Source of the DNA: Actinomyces sp.
Lineage (GTDB): Bacteria > Actinomycetota > Acidimicrobiia > Acidimicrobiales > Aldehydirespiratoraceae
Assembly (NCBI GenBank): GCA_003697065.1
Contig: RFFY01000639.1
Span: forward strand, 1 to 5,562
Length of the DNA stretch: 5,562 nt
Direction: 5' to 3'
Below, in pieces: positions 1-5,562 of the stretch (positions are counted from its first letter, which is position 1; each line of letters begins with the position of its first letter). The translations under genes were made by a program, and so were the position numbers. Under the pieces are notes generated by a model. That model was given only the letters and a program-made list of their open reading frames with translations, was not told the DNA's origin and made no database searches.

Positions 1-2256
1 GTCGAGGACGGCGTCGTGGACGGTCTCCCCGTCGACCACCACGGTCAGGTGATCGGGGTTCACCAGGGGTTGGGCGGCGACCTGGAGGAGCTCGGTCGGG
101 CCCGGCCCCAGGGTGGCGGTGACCGTCCGGGTCGCGCCGGCGGGGACGTCGACGACGATCTCGGTGACGCCGACGCCGAGCTCGTGGCCCCGCAGGGCGG
201 GGACGCGTTCGCCGTCGACGGTCACCGCCTCGACCGTCCGCACCGTGTAGAGGTCGAGGCGGGCCCGGTTCGTTCCCGGCGCCAGGCCCTGGTCGTTGGA
301 GCCGATGACGGCGTCGGGCCATCCCGACGTCGGCGACCCGTTGTGCAACTCGACGGTGAGCCGGGCCGTTCCCGCGGCGGAGTCGACGCGGTACTCGATG
401 CGGCGCGTGAGCCAGTTGTCGGTCTTGTTCCGGCCGGCGTTCTGGTGCACGACACCGACGAGGTCGTCGCCGGCGGCGGCCGGGAAGGCGTCGTCGAGAC
501 CGGTGTCCCTCAGCAGCTCGACCGCCCGGGCGTCGCGCAGCCACCACACCCCGAGACGGTCGCCGGCCACCACGGGACCGAGCTCCCGGGCGAGCAGGCG
601 GGGCCCGGGAAGGGCCCCGTCGAGGACGGCCCCCAGGGTCTCGTCGACCAAAGCGGCCAGGGCCGCCACACGACCGGCCTCGTCGCCCTCGAAGCGCCGG
701 TACTGATCCCTCAGCAGGAAGTCGACGACGTTGGCGGCGTCGAGCCGGATCCCGGCGGCGTCGACGGGGCCGGTGAGCTCGAGGACCGCCGCCACGGCGA
801 AGGGGTCGACGAGCACGACGCCGTCGACGGGCGTCCCCGTCGCCTGGGTCACCAGGGAGGCGGCCACGGCGGCCACCGAGGGCAGATCGGGCGAGAAGGT
901 GACGTCCTCGAAGAAGCGTTCGGGCCGGAAGCGCCCCCACCAGGCCACGTAGTCGTCGGGACCCTCCAGCACCGCCCCCACCTCGGCCAGGCGCCGGTCG
1001 AGATCCTCGTTGCGACCGGACTCGACGAGGCGGACGGCGCCGTCGTCGGCCTCCACCAGCACGTAGTTGCCGACGAGACCACCCAGCCCCCGCGCCTCGG
1101 CCGGGGTGACGAGCAGCACGAGCCAGTGGGCGGGCTCATCGGCGCCGAAGAGGACGGGAGCGACCCGGGCCGCCTCGGCCGCGGTGTGGGCGGCGGGCAC
1201 CGCCCCGTCGAGGCGGTCGGCGATGATGGCCAGGCGCTCGTCGAGAGCGGGCACGAGCCAGGGGGAGCGGGCCCCGTCGAGGCGCTCGGCGGCCCGGGCG
1301 ACGGTCGTCTCGAGGCGGGAGAGGACCGGGGCCAGGGCGTCGATGGTGTCGAGGTCGACGCGCCCGTCGTCGAGGCGGATGGCGTCGGGGTCGACCCGCG
1401 CCACGGTGTCGGCGGCGACCTCGGCCAGAGCCGCCCCTTCGGCGGTGGCCACCTGGGCCGCCCGAACGTGCTGGCCCAGGACCGGGACGAGACGGGCGGG
1501 CAGCATCCAGGGGCCGGCCAGACGGCCGCGCACCCGATCGAAGGCCTCGGCACCTGCCGAGAAAGCCGCCGCCGCCGGTCCCTGTTCGCCGTCGGCAGCC
1601 AGGTCGAAACCGTCGCGTGCCGCCTCGGCGCCGCGTCGGAGGTCGCCGAGGCTCAGGGCCACCACCACGGCGGCGACGGCCCCGGCGCCGACGACGACGA
1701 GGGCGGCGACGCCGGCGGTGCGGACCGCCCGCCGGGTGACCCGGGGCCGGCTGTGCACGAGAGCGGACACGACGAGGGGCGTGACGGCCACCAGGGCGAC
1801 GAGGGTCGAGGCCCCGAGGGGCGAGACGGGATCGAGGGCGCCGAGGGCGAGCGCCGACGCCCCGGCCGCCAGCGCCCCCGCCGCCCGCCGGCGACGGGTG
1901 AGGAGGGCGTGGAGGGCGACGAGCGCCGAGAGCGCCAGTCCCGCCAGGGCCAGCGGTGACGAGGCGAACCACACCCCGACGAGAGGGGGAACGAGCCAGG
2001 TCCAGCGCCGGGCGCGACTCCCCGCCCAGGTCACGACAGCGGCGGCGGCGGCGACGTCGACGAGGTCGGCGGCCGCCAGCCCGGTGGGGGCGGCCCCGCT
2101 GGTGGCGGCGGTGAGAGCGGCGGCGACGACGACGGTGACGGCCACGGCGCGGCGCTCGTGTCGGGAGGTGCGCCGGCCGGCGTGACGGCGGGGCGTCGCC
2201 CCGGCACCGGCCGCGGCGCGGGTGGGGGCGGCAGGCGGCGTCGGCGTGGGGTCGAT
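1..2256 (-). CDS. DUF4012 domain-containing multi-pass membrane protein, C-terminus cut off by window edge
   Basis: The minus frame stays open from 2256 to base 1 (752 codons) with no stop. Numbering from the ATC at 2256, residues 1-37 are Pro/Ala/Arg-rich and end in a basic stretch. Hydrophobic segments follow at about 38-54, 59-76, 88-117, 125-167 and 178-202. A soluble domain then runs to the edge. DUF4012 landmarks are PAEARGLGGLVG (385-396), a FFEDVTFSPDLP strand (448-459), DGVVLVDP (478-485), LTGPVD (494-499), and QNAGRNKTDNWLTRR (605-619) followed by a WPDAVIG segment. The family has no established activity, but it is often found in actinobacterial polysaccharide loci, which fits the enzymes to the right. 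The large domain is probably extracytoplasmic (inference). The start is uncertain: the Shine-Dalgarno at 2263-2268 points to ATC at 2256, and the first conventional in-frame start downstream is GTG at 2145, which lacks a Shine-Dalgarno. An upstream in-frame GTG at 2412 would lie inside the divergent gene. Family call confident, start not. Confidence 0.85.
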   Translation of the reverse strand, partial: MDPTPTPPAAPTRAAAGAGATPRRHAGRRTSRHERRAVAVTVVVAAALTAATSGAAPTGLAAADLVDVAAAAAVVTWAGSRARRWTWLVPPLVGVWFASSPLALAGLALSALVALHALLTRRRRAAGALAAGASALALGALDPVSPLGASTLVALVAVTPLVVSALVHSRPRVTRRAVRTAGVAALVVVGAGAVAAVVVALSLGDLRRGAEAARDGFDLAADGEQGPAAAAFSAGAEAFDRVRGRLAGPWMLPARLVPVLGQHVRAAQVATAEGAALAEVAADTVARVDPDAIRLDDGRVDLDTIDALAPVLSRLETTVARAAERLDGARSPWLVPALDERLAIIADRLDGAVPAAHTAAEAARVAPVLFGADEPAHWLVLLVTPAEARGLGGLVGNYVLVEADDGAVRLVESGRNEDLDRRLAEVGAVLEGPDDYVAWWGRFRPERFFEDVTFSPDLPSVAAVAASLVTQATGTPVDGVVLVDPFAVAAVLELTGPVDAAGIRLDAANVVDFLLRDQYRRFEGDEAGRVAALAALVDETLGAVLDGALPGPRLLARELGPVVAGDRLGVWWLRDARAVELLRDTGLDDAFPAAAGDDLVGVVHQNAGRNKTDNWLTRRIEYRVDSAAGTARLTVELHNGSPTSGWPDAVIGSNDQGLAPGTNRARLDLYTVRTVEAVTVDGERVPALRGHELGVGVTEIVVDVPAGATRTVTATLGPGPTELLQVAAQPLVNPDHLTVVVDGETVHDAVLD

Positions 2257-2262
2257 CGGGGT

Positions 2263-2268
2263 CCCTCC
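2263..2268 (-). promoter_or_regulatory. Shine-Dalgarno GGAGGG upstream of an ATC codon
   Basis: GGAGGG on the minus strand is followed after six bases by ATC (2256-2254), which is in frame with the DUF4012 protein. The spacing is ideal for initiation, yet no ATG, GTG or TTG occurs in any frame at a usable distance. This site is the main reason for placing the gene start at 2256 rather than at the GTG at 2145. Confidence 0.5.
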
Positions 2269-2287
2269 GGGACGGGCGACGCTCAGG

Positions 2288-2315
2288 ATCGTAGCGACGG
2301 CGCCGACGGGGTCGG
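2288..2315 (-). promoter_or_regulatory. Candidate promoter for the DUF4012 gene (-10 TACGAT)
   Basis: On the minus strand TACGAT lies at 2293-2288, a close match to the actinobacterial TANNNT -10 element. Sixteen bases upstream, at 2315-2310, is CCGACC, which shares only the GAC core of a -35 box. Transcription would start near 2281, giving a leader of about 25 nt that contains the GGAGGG at 2263-2268. The match and the compact leader are seen in the sequence; promoter activity is inferred. No equally good -10 was seen on the plus strand for the divergent gene. Confidence 0.5.
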
Positions 2316-2380
2316 TGGAACGTCGAGGAGGTCCCGCCGCCGGCCCGGTGTGCCCGCCGGGTCGGCCGGCCGCCGGGACC

Positions 2381-2386
2381 GGGGAG
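2381..2386 (+). promoter_or_regulatory. Ribosome binding site GGGGAG of the plus-strand membrane protein
   Basis: GGGGAG lies four bases before ATG 2391 and seven bases before the next in-frame codon GTG 2394. The longer spacing is closer to the usual optimum, so initiation at GTG 2394, one residue shorter, cannot be excluded. Confidence 0.45.
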
Positions 2387-2390
2387 CGCC

Positions 2391-3062
2391 ATGGTGATAC
2401 CCGAGGGACCACTGCACCCCGGTGACGCCGCCGTCGCCCTCGTCGTCGGGCTGGCCCTGGGCGCCGCCGCGGGGCGCGGCTCGCGGCCGTGGTGGGCGAC
2501 GGTGGGGGTGCCCGTCGCCGTCGCCGCCATGGTGTGGTGGCGCCTCGGCGGCGACCCGATCGTGGGGGCCCTCGAGGCGGTGACGGTGCCGGGTGCCGTC
2601 GTCGCCGTCCTCGTGGTCGCCGCGACGGCGGCCGTGACCGCTCGCGGCACGGTGGCGGTCACCCGGGCCTGGCCGGTGGCGGCGGGCGGTGCCGTGGGGG
2701 TGTGGGCGGTCGCGCCCGACACCGAGGCGTCCCTCATGGTCGCCGCTGCACTCACGGCGTCCGCCGTGGTGGTCGGCGCCCGAGCGGCGGGGGACCGAAC
2801 GGATCCGCCCCGTCTCGGCTGGGTCGCCGCCAGCGGTGTCGCCGCCGTGGTGGTGGCGGCCGCCGTGGTGGGTACCCGGGGTCGCCCGGACCGGCTCGTC
2901 CCCGCCCTCGGAGCGGGAGTGGCGGTGGCCGTCGTCGTGGCGGCGGTGGGGGACCTGTCGGGCCGTGTCGTGCGCCGGCGTGGACGGGGCGCGGTTTTCA
3001 GGCGGGTCGGTCCTCGGGCGCTCGTGTCCCCAGAGGACGGGCGGGAACGCCCACGACCGTGA
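2391..3062 (+). CDS. Multi-pass membrane protein of unknown function
   Basis: This 223-residue protein is the only plus-strand gene in the window that reads as real. It is Ala/Val/Gly-rich, with hydrophobic stretches at about residues 11-28, 35-50, 64-82, 94-107, 112-130, 142-160 and 168-187, so six or seven membrane segments. Charged residues cluster in the connecting loops and in an Arg-rich cytoplasmic-looking tail from about 192. A PDTE motif sits at 109-112 between two segments. I do not recognise a family. The start is supported by GGGGAG at 2381-2386, four bases before ATG 2391 and seven before a GTG at 2394; either codon could be used. The last 65 bp overlap the 3' end of the opposing acyltransferase gene, so the final 20 or so residues are encoded antisense to that enzyme's tail. 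Its position inside a glycan locus suggests an envelope role, but no reaction can be assigned. Confidence 0.7.
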   Translation: MVIPEGPLHPGDAAVALVVGLALGAAAGRGSRPWWATVGVPVAVAAMVWWRLGGDPIVGALEAVTVPGAVVAVLVVAATAAVTARGTVAVTRAWPVAAGGAVGVWAVAPDTEASLMVAAALTASAVVVGARAAGDRTDPPRLGWVAASGVAAVVVAAAVVGTRGRPDRLVPALGAGVAVAVVVAAVGDLSGRVVRRRGRGAVFRRVGPRALVSPEDGRERPRP

Positions 3063-3723
3063 CCCCGGCGGGGACGTCGTCGGTGACGACGGCCCCGGCG
3101 CCGACGACGGCGTCGTCGCCGATGCGCCGCCCCGGCAGGACGGTGGCGCCCGCCCCGAGCAGGACGCGGTCGCCGACGTCGACCCCGCCGGCGAGGACGA
3201 CCCCGGGCGAGACGCTGACGTGATCACCGAGGCGGCAGTCGTGGGACAGCACCGCGCCCGGGTTGACGTGCACGTGCCGGCCGGTCCGCACATGGGTGGT
3301 CGCCGTCGCACCCGCCTGCACCACCGCACCCGGGCCGAAGACGACATCGGCACCGACGACGGCCGAGGGGTCGACGAGGACGACCGCCGACTCGGGTGGA
3401 CAGCCGGCGGCGGCCAGAGCCCGGTCGATGCGCGCCCGCGACGAGGGATCACCCACGGCGATCACATGGGGGGTGCCGGGGACGAGCTCGCCGACGTGAC
3501 CGATCACCTCCACCCCGAGCCGGGCCAGGGCGGCGGCCGTGTCGTCGTCGAGGCCCGGACCGCCGGGACCGACGGCGTCGTCGAGGAACCCGGCGCACGA
3601 CCAGCGAGGGTCGAGACGGGCCAGGGCGGCCAGCACGGCGTGGGTCTCGCGTCCCTGTCCGCCCGCGCCGATGATGGTGACGGGACCGGGAACGGGGGGT
3701 GGGCCGGGCACGGCGGCGATCAT
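2998..3723 (-). CDS. PglD/NeuD-type sugar acyltransferase with left-handed beta-helix
   Basis: This 241-residue enzyme has the two-part PglD/NeuD architecture. The N-terminal Rossmann-like domain begins VTIIGAGGQGRE (15-26), has FLDD at 47-50, and ends with VIAVGDPSSRARI (87-99). From about 115 onward, hexapeptide repeats form the left-handed beta-helix (VDPSAVVGADVVFGPGAVV, then GAVLSHDCRLGDHVSVSPG), ending in the usual VVGVPAR (223-229). His161, followed by Asp162 in the SHD motif, sits where the catalytic base of PglD lies. Family members transfer acetyl from acetyl-CoA to amino or hydroxyl groups of nucleotide sugars or sialic acids; the exact acceptor cannot be read here. The upstream phosphoglycosyl transferase resembles PglC, so an N-acetylated UDP-amino sugar is the simplest guess. 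ATG 3723 has no clear Shine-Dalgarno, so the start is moderately sure. The gene lies 90 bp after the transferase, probably in the same transcript, and its 3' end overlaps the opposing membrane-protein gene by 65 bp. Confidence 0.88.
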   Translation of the reverse strand: MIAAVPGPPPVPGPVTIIGAGGQGRETHAVLAALARLDPRWSCAGFLDDAVGPGGPGLDDDTAAALARLGVEVIGHVGELVPGTPHVIAVGDPSSRARIDRALAAAGCPPESAVVLVDPSAVVGADVVFGPGAVVQAGATATTHVRTGRHVHVNPGAVLSHDCRLGDHVSVSPGVVLAGGVDVGDRVLLGAGATVLPGRRIGDDAVVGAGAVVTDDVPAGVTVVGVPARPLGTRAPEDRPA

Positions 3724-3776
3724 GGCATGTCGACGCGAGGGCGTGCTCTCGTTCCCCGCTGGTTCGCTGTGGGCCG

Positions 3777-3825
3777 GAACCGCTCAGACGAGAACCGCTC
3801 AGACGAGAACCGGTCAGACGAGAAC
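3777..3825. repeat. 15-bp tandem repeat, three copies plus a partial fourth
   Basis: The plus-strand unit GAACCGCTCAGACGA occurs at 3777-3791, 3792-3806 and 3807-3821. The third copy differs by one base (C to G at 3813), and the first four bases recur at 3822-3825. Read on the minus strand each unit is a whole number of codons and contains the same TGA, so three in-frame stops occur 15 bp apart. The stop used by the transferase is the first of them (3816-3814). The tract covers the last codons of that gene and the start of the spacer before the acyltransferase gene. Confidence 0.9.
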
Positions 3826-4545
3826 GGGCTCGGGCCGGACCGGCACCGGCTCGGACCGCACCGGCACCGGCTCGGGCCGGACCGGCGCGGCCGCGGGCGG
3901 GCCGGCGAGCGCGGCGACGGGGTGGCGCGGCGCCGGCTCGGGGGCCGCCAGGGGGTCGGGCACGCTCGTGGCCTCGACCCCGTGGCCGGTCGCGACCACC
4001 ATCAGGGTCCGGGCCAGGATGGCCAGATCCCGCCTGATCGACTGGGTCTCGACATAGCGCAGATCCCATTCGATGCGCTCCGCCCACGTCAAGGCGTTGC
4101 GACCCCGCACCTGGGCCAGGCCCGTGAGACCGGGACGCACGGCCAGGCGACCCCGTTGACGCCGGTCCCAGCGCTCGGCCTGGTAGGCGAGGGTGGGGCG
4201 GGGACCGACGATGCTCATCTCGCCCCGCACCACGTTCCACAGCTGGGGGAGCTCGTCGAGGGAGCTCCGCCGCAGGAGACGCCCGACCGGCGTGATGCGG
4301 TCGTCGAAGTCCACCAGGGGGTTGTCGCCGTCGACCATGGTCCGGAACTTGAGGATCCGGAAGCGACGGCCGTCGCGGCCCACCCTCTCCTGGCGGAACA
4401 GCACGGGTCCCGGCGACGAGCAGCGCACCGCCACGGCGACGAGGGCGCACACGATCAGGACGGGGACGGCGACCAGGGCGACGACGGCCAGATCGAAGAG
4501 ACGCTTGCCCCGGTAGGGCGCCCGGGGTGGACGGGGGGCGAGCAT
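3814..4545 (-). CDS. Small PglC-like phosphoglycosyl transferase (initiating sugar transferase)
   Basis: This 243-residue protein is a bacterial sugar transferase of the small, single-domain class. It would transfer a hexose or amino-sugar 1-phosphate from a UDP-sugar to undecaprenyl phosphate at the cytoplasmic membrane, the first committed step of a glycan. Landmarks in order are GKRLFD (13-18), a hydrophobic membrane helix with an internal Pro (about 19-40), PVLFRQERVG (47-56), FRILKFRTM (62-70), the Asp97-Glu98 dyad in SSLDELPQLWNV, GEMSIVGPRP (108-117), RPGLTG (137-142) and GRN (148-150). No long N-terminal multi-span region like that of WbaP/CpsE enzymes is present. ATG 4545 was chosen because the frame further upstream lies inside the epimerase gene, and TGATG overlaps the two genes by one base, implying translational coupling. 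After about residue 187 the protein has an unusual Pro/Ala-rich tail ending in three PVRPEPV-like heptads. The sugar specificity cannot be read directly. Confidence 0.93.
   Translation of the reverse strand: MLAPRPPRAPYRGKRLFDLAVVALVAVPVLIVCALVAVAVRCSSPGPVLFRQERVGRDGRRFRILKFRTMVDGDNPLVDFDDRITPVGRLLRRSSLDELPQLWNVVRGEMSIVGPRPTLAYQAERWDRRQRGRLAVRPGLTGLAQVRGRNALTWAERIEWDLRYVETQSIRRDLAILARTLMVVATGHGVEATSVPDPLAAPEPAPRHPVAALAGPPAAAPVRPEPVPVRSEPVPVRPEPVLV
3823..3885 (-). repeat. 21-bp coding repeat giving three PVRPEPV heptads
   Basis: Residues 221-241 of the transferase read PVRPEPV, PVRSEPV, PVRPEPV. The nucleotide units are close copies with a few substitutions, so the array probably arose by local duplication. 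It ends two codons before the stop and abuts the separate 15-bp repeat. The alternating Pro-Val/Arg-Glu pattern suggests an extended, flexible charged tail on the cytoplasmic side; its function is unknown. Confidence 0.85.
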
Positions 4546-5468
4546 CAGATCACCGTCCTCATCCAGTCGACGGTCGCCTTGAGACCGATCTCGAGGGGCA
4601 CGGGCTCGATGTCGGGAAACAGGGTCCGCACCCGCGTGTCGTCGGCCTGGGAGTGGGGGACGTCGCCGGCGCGGGGCGGGCGGTGCTCGACGGTGATGTC
4701 GCCGACGAGCTCGCCCAGCATCCCGATGACCGTGAGCAGGTCCGTGCGGGTCCCGTAGGCGAGGTTCACCGGCTCGTCGGAGGTGACCCGCCGGCTCACG
4801 GCGTCGACGATGACGGCGCACACCGTGTCGACGAAGGTGAAGTCACGACTCTGGGTGCCGTCCCCGTCGAGGGGCAGGGGGCGTCCCCGCAGGGCGGCGT
4901 CGACGAAGGCGGGGATGACGGCGGCGTAGGCGTGACCGGCGGCCTGGAGGGGGCCGAAGACGTTGAAGAATCGGAAGGCGAGGGTGGGCAGGCCGAAGCT
5001 GTGCTGGTAGGCGAGGGTGTAGGCCTCGGTGGCGAGCTTGGAGGCGGCGTAGGGGCTGACGGGACGGGTGGCCAGCCCCTCGTGCTTGGGCAGGGTCGGG
5101 TTGGCGCCGTAGACCGACGACGAGCCGGCGACGACGACGTGGCGGGCCCCGTCGCGGCGCGCCGCCTCCAGCACGTTGACGGTGCCGGTGGCGTTGGCCA
5201 GGTGGCTGGCGACGGGGTCGGCGAGGGAGCGGGGGACCGAGGGCCGGGCGGCGAGGTGGACCACGGCGTCGGCCGGTCCGATGACCCGGTCGAGGAGGGC
5301 GGGATCGAGGATCGAGCCCACCACCAGCTCGGCGTCTGTTCCGTCGAGGTTGGCGGCGTCGCCGGTCGACAGGTCGTCGAGGGCGACGGCCCGGTGGCCG
5401 GCCAGTTCGAGGTGGCGGCAGAGGTTGGCTCCGATGAAGCCGGCGCCGCCGGTGACGACCACCTGCAT
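4545..5468 (-). CDS. NAD-dependent nucleotide-sugar 4-epimerase (WbpP/GalE-type extended SDR)
   Basis: The 307-residue protein has a full extended-SDR layout: NAD-binding GGAGFIG (7-13), acidic Asp31-Asp32 after beta-2, HLAA (71-74), SSSVYG (116-121), catalytic YAASK with Tyr140 and Lys144, FFNVFGP (167-173), and GDGTQSRDFTFVD (202-214), typical of UDP-sugar 4-epimerases. In GDVPHSQAD (268-276) Ser273 aligns by eye with E. coli GalE Tyr299. A small residue there is known to admit N-acetylated substrates, as in WbpP, so UDP-GlcNAc/UDP-GalNAc interconversion is the preferred guess (inference). UDP-glucose/galactose epimerase or a related 4,6-modifying SDR are alternatives. ATG 5468 was chosen because GGAGGT lies seven bases upstream; an in-frame GTG at 5474 is only one base from that site. 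The stop overlaps the next start as TGATG, so epimerase and transferase are probably co-translated and should supply and use related sugars. Confidence 0.92.
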   Translation of the reverse strand: MQVVVTGGAGFIGANLCRHLELAGHRAVALDDLSTGDAANLDGTDAELVVGSILDPALLDRVIGPADAVVHLAARPSVPRSLADPVASHLANATGTVNVLEAARRDGARHVVVAGSSSVYGANPTLPKHEGLATRPVSPYAASKLATEAYTLAYQHSFGLPTLAFRFFNVFGPLQAAGHAYAAVIPAFVDAALRGRPLPLDGDGTQSRDFTFVDTVCAVIVDAVSRRVTSDEPVNLAYGTRTDLLTVIGMLGELVGDITVEHRPPRAGDVPHSQADDTRVRTLFPDIEPVPLEIGLKATVDWMRTVI

Positions 5469-5562
5469 GGTCACGACCTCCGTACTCGTCGATCACGGAC
5501 CGGCGACCCCGACGGCCACCGGCGTGGTGCCCTGTCGGTCCGGTGACGGTGGTCGTGAGGGA
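5469..5562 (-). other. Upstream region of the epimerase gene
   Basis: These 94 bp hold the epimerase ribosome binding site at 5476-5481 but no clear -10/-35 pair. One minus frame ends with TGA at about 5497-5495 after a Val/Ala/Gly-rich stretch, which could be the C-terminus of a preceding gene. Another frame stays open into the epimerase gene. Too little sequence is present to choose, so a continuing operon to the right is possible but unproven. Confidence 0.3.
5476..5481 (-). promoter_or_regulatory. Ribosome binding site GGAGGT of the epimerase
   Basis: GGAGGT on the minus strand is seven bases before ATG 5468 and one base before GTG 5474. Only the ATG has workable spacing, so it decides the start and removes two residues from the longest reading frame. 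Confidence 0.75.

Noticed and set aside
16..1959. Plus-strand open frame of 647 codons
   Set aside because: It is antisense to the DUF4012 gene. Its protein is Gly/Asp/Arg/His-rich with no domain or hydrophobic pattern, whereas the minus strand gives a clear family match over the same bases.
1136..2755. Minus-strand open frame of 539 codons spanning the divergent region
   Set aside because: Its product is Arg/Pro-rich low complexity. It is out of frame with the DUF4012 protein and overlaps the plus-strand membrane protein. It is a product of GC bias.
3720..3728. Minus-strand ATG CCA TGA mini-frame overlapping the acyltransferase start
   Set aside because: A two-codon frame can arise by chance and has no ribosome binding site, so it was not called as a leader peptide.
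3761..3781. Inverted repeat GGTTC/GAACC as a possible terminator between transferase and acyltransferase genes
   Set aside because: The stem is only 5 bp with an 11-base loop and no T-tract on the minus strand, too weak for an intrinsic terminator. Part of it belongs to the tandem repeat.
3777..3825. The 15-bp repeats as a CRISPR array or operator array
   Set aside because: The units are directly abutting with no spacers, which excludes CRISPR. Nothing in the window encodes a regulator that would support an operator role.
2689..4758. Plus-strand open frame of 689 codons
   Set aside because: It is antisense to the acyltransferase and transferase genes, both of which have full family motifs; its own product has no recognisable features.
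4546..4821. Upstream 92-codon extension of the transferase frame
   Set aside because: It lies inside the epimerase coding region, is Arg/His-rich and lacks transferase features. ATG 4545, coupled as TGATG, is the sensible start.
4527..5546. Plus-strand open frame of 339 codons, Gly/Val/Asp-rich
   Set aside because: It mirrors the epimerase codons on the other strand. The epimerase has complete SDR motifs and a ribosome binding site.

Overview
The window is very GC-rich, well above 70% by eye (not counted), and nearly every third codon position is G or C. Together with a DUF4012 protein beside glycan-assembly enzymes, this suggests a high-GC actinobacterium, possibly an Acidimicrobiia-type lineage; that placement is inference. 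The base bias opens long false reading frames on both strands, so genes were chosen by protein family match, hydrophobicity pattern and start signals rather than by length.

Layout from right to left, in the direction of minus-strand transcription. Positions 4545-5468 encode an extended-SDR nucleotide-sugar 4-epimerase of the WbpP/GalE type, with a strong ribosome binding site. Its stop overlaps by one base (TGATG) the start of a small PglC-like phosphoglycosyl transferase (3814-4545), which carries a proline-rich repeat tail and is followed by a 15-bp tandem repeat. After about 90 bp comes a PglD/NeuD-type sugar O/N-acyltransferase (2998-3723). A plus-strand gene (2391-3062) encodes an unrecognised multi-pass membrane protein and runs into the acyltransferase gene tail to tail, overlapping it by 65 bp. 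Divergent from it, and running off the left edge on the minus strand, is a large DUF4012 membrane protein (1-2256, C-terminus cut off).

Taken together, the three enzymes fit the first steps of a surface glycan. The 4-epimerase would supply a UDP-N-acetylhexosamine-type sugar, the acyltransferase would modify an amino sugar, and the phosphoglycosyl transferase would load a sugar phosphate onto undecaprenyl phosphate at the inner face of the membrane. The DUF4012 protein probably belongs to the same envelope locus, but its activity is not known. I see no RNA genes, CRISPR arrays, insertion sequences or phage genes.

The most notable oddities are the start of the DUF4012 gene, where a good promoter and Shine-Dalgarno sequence point at an ATC codon rather than ATG/GTG/TTG, and the repeat tract at the end of the transferase gene, where each 15-bp unit carries an in-frame stop. 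I do not see convincing evidence of a wholly new system here.
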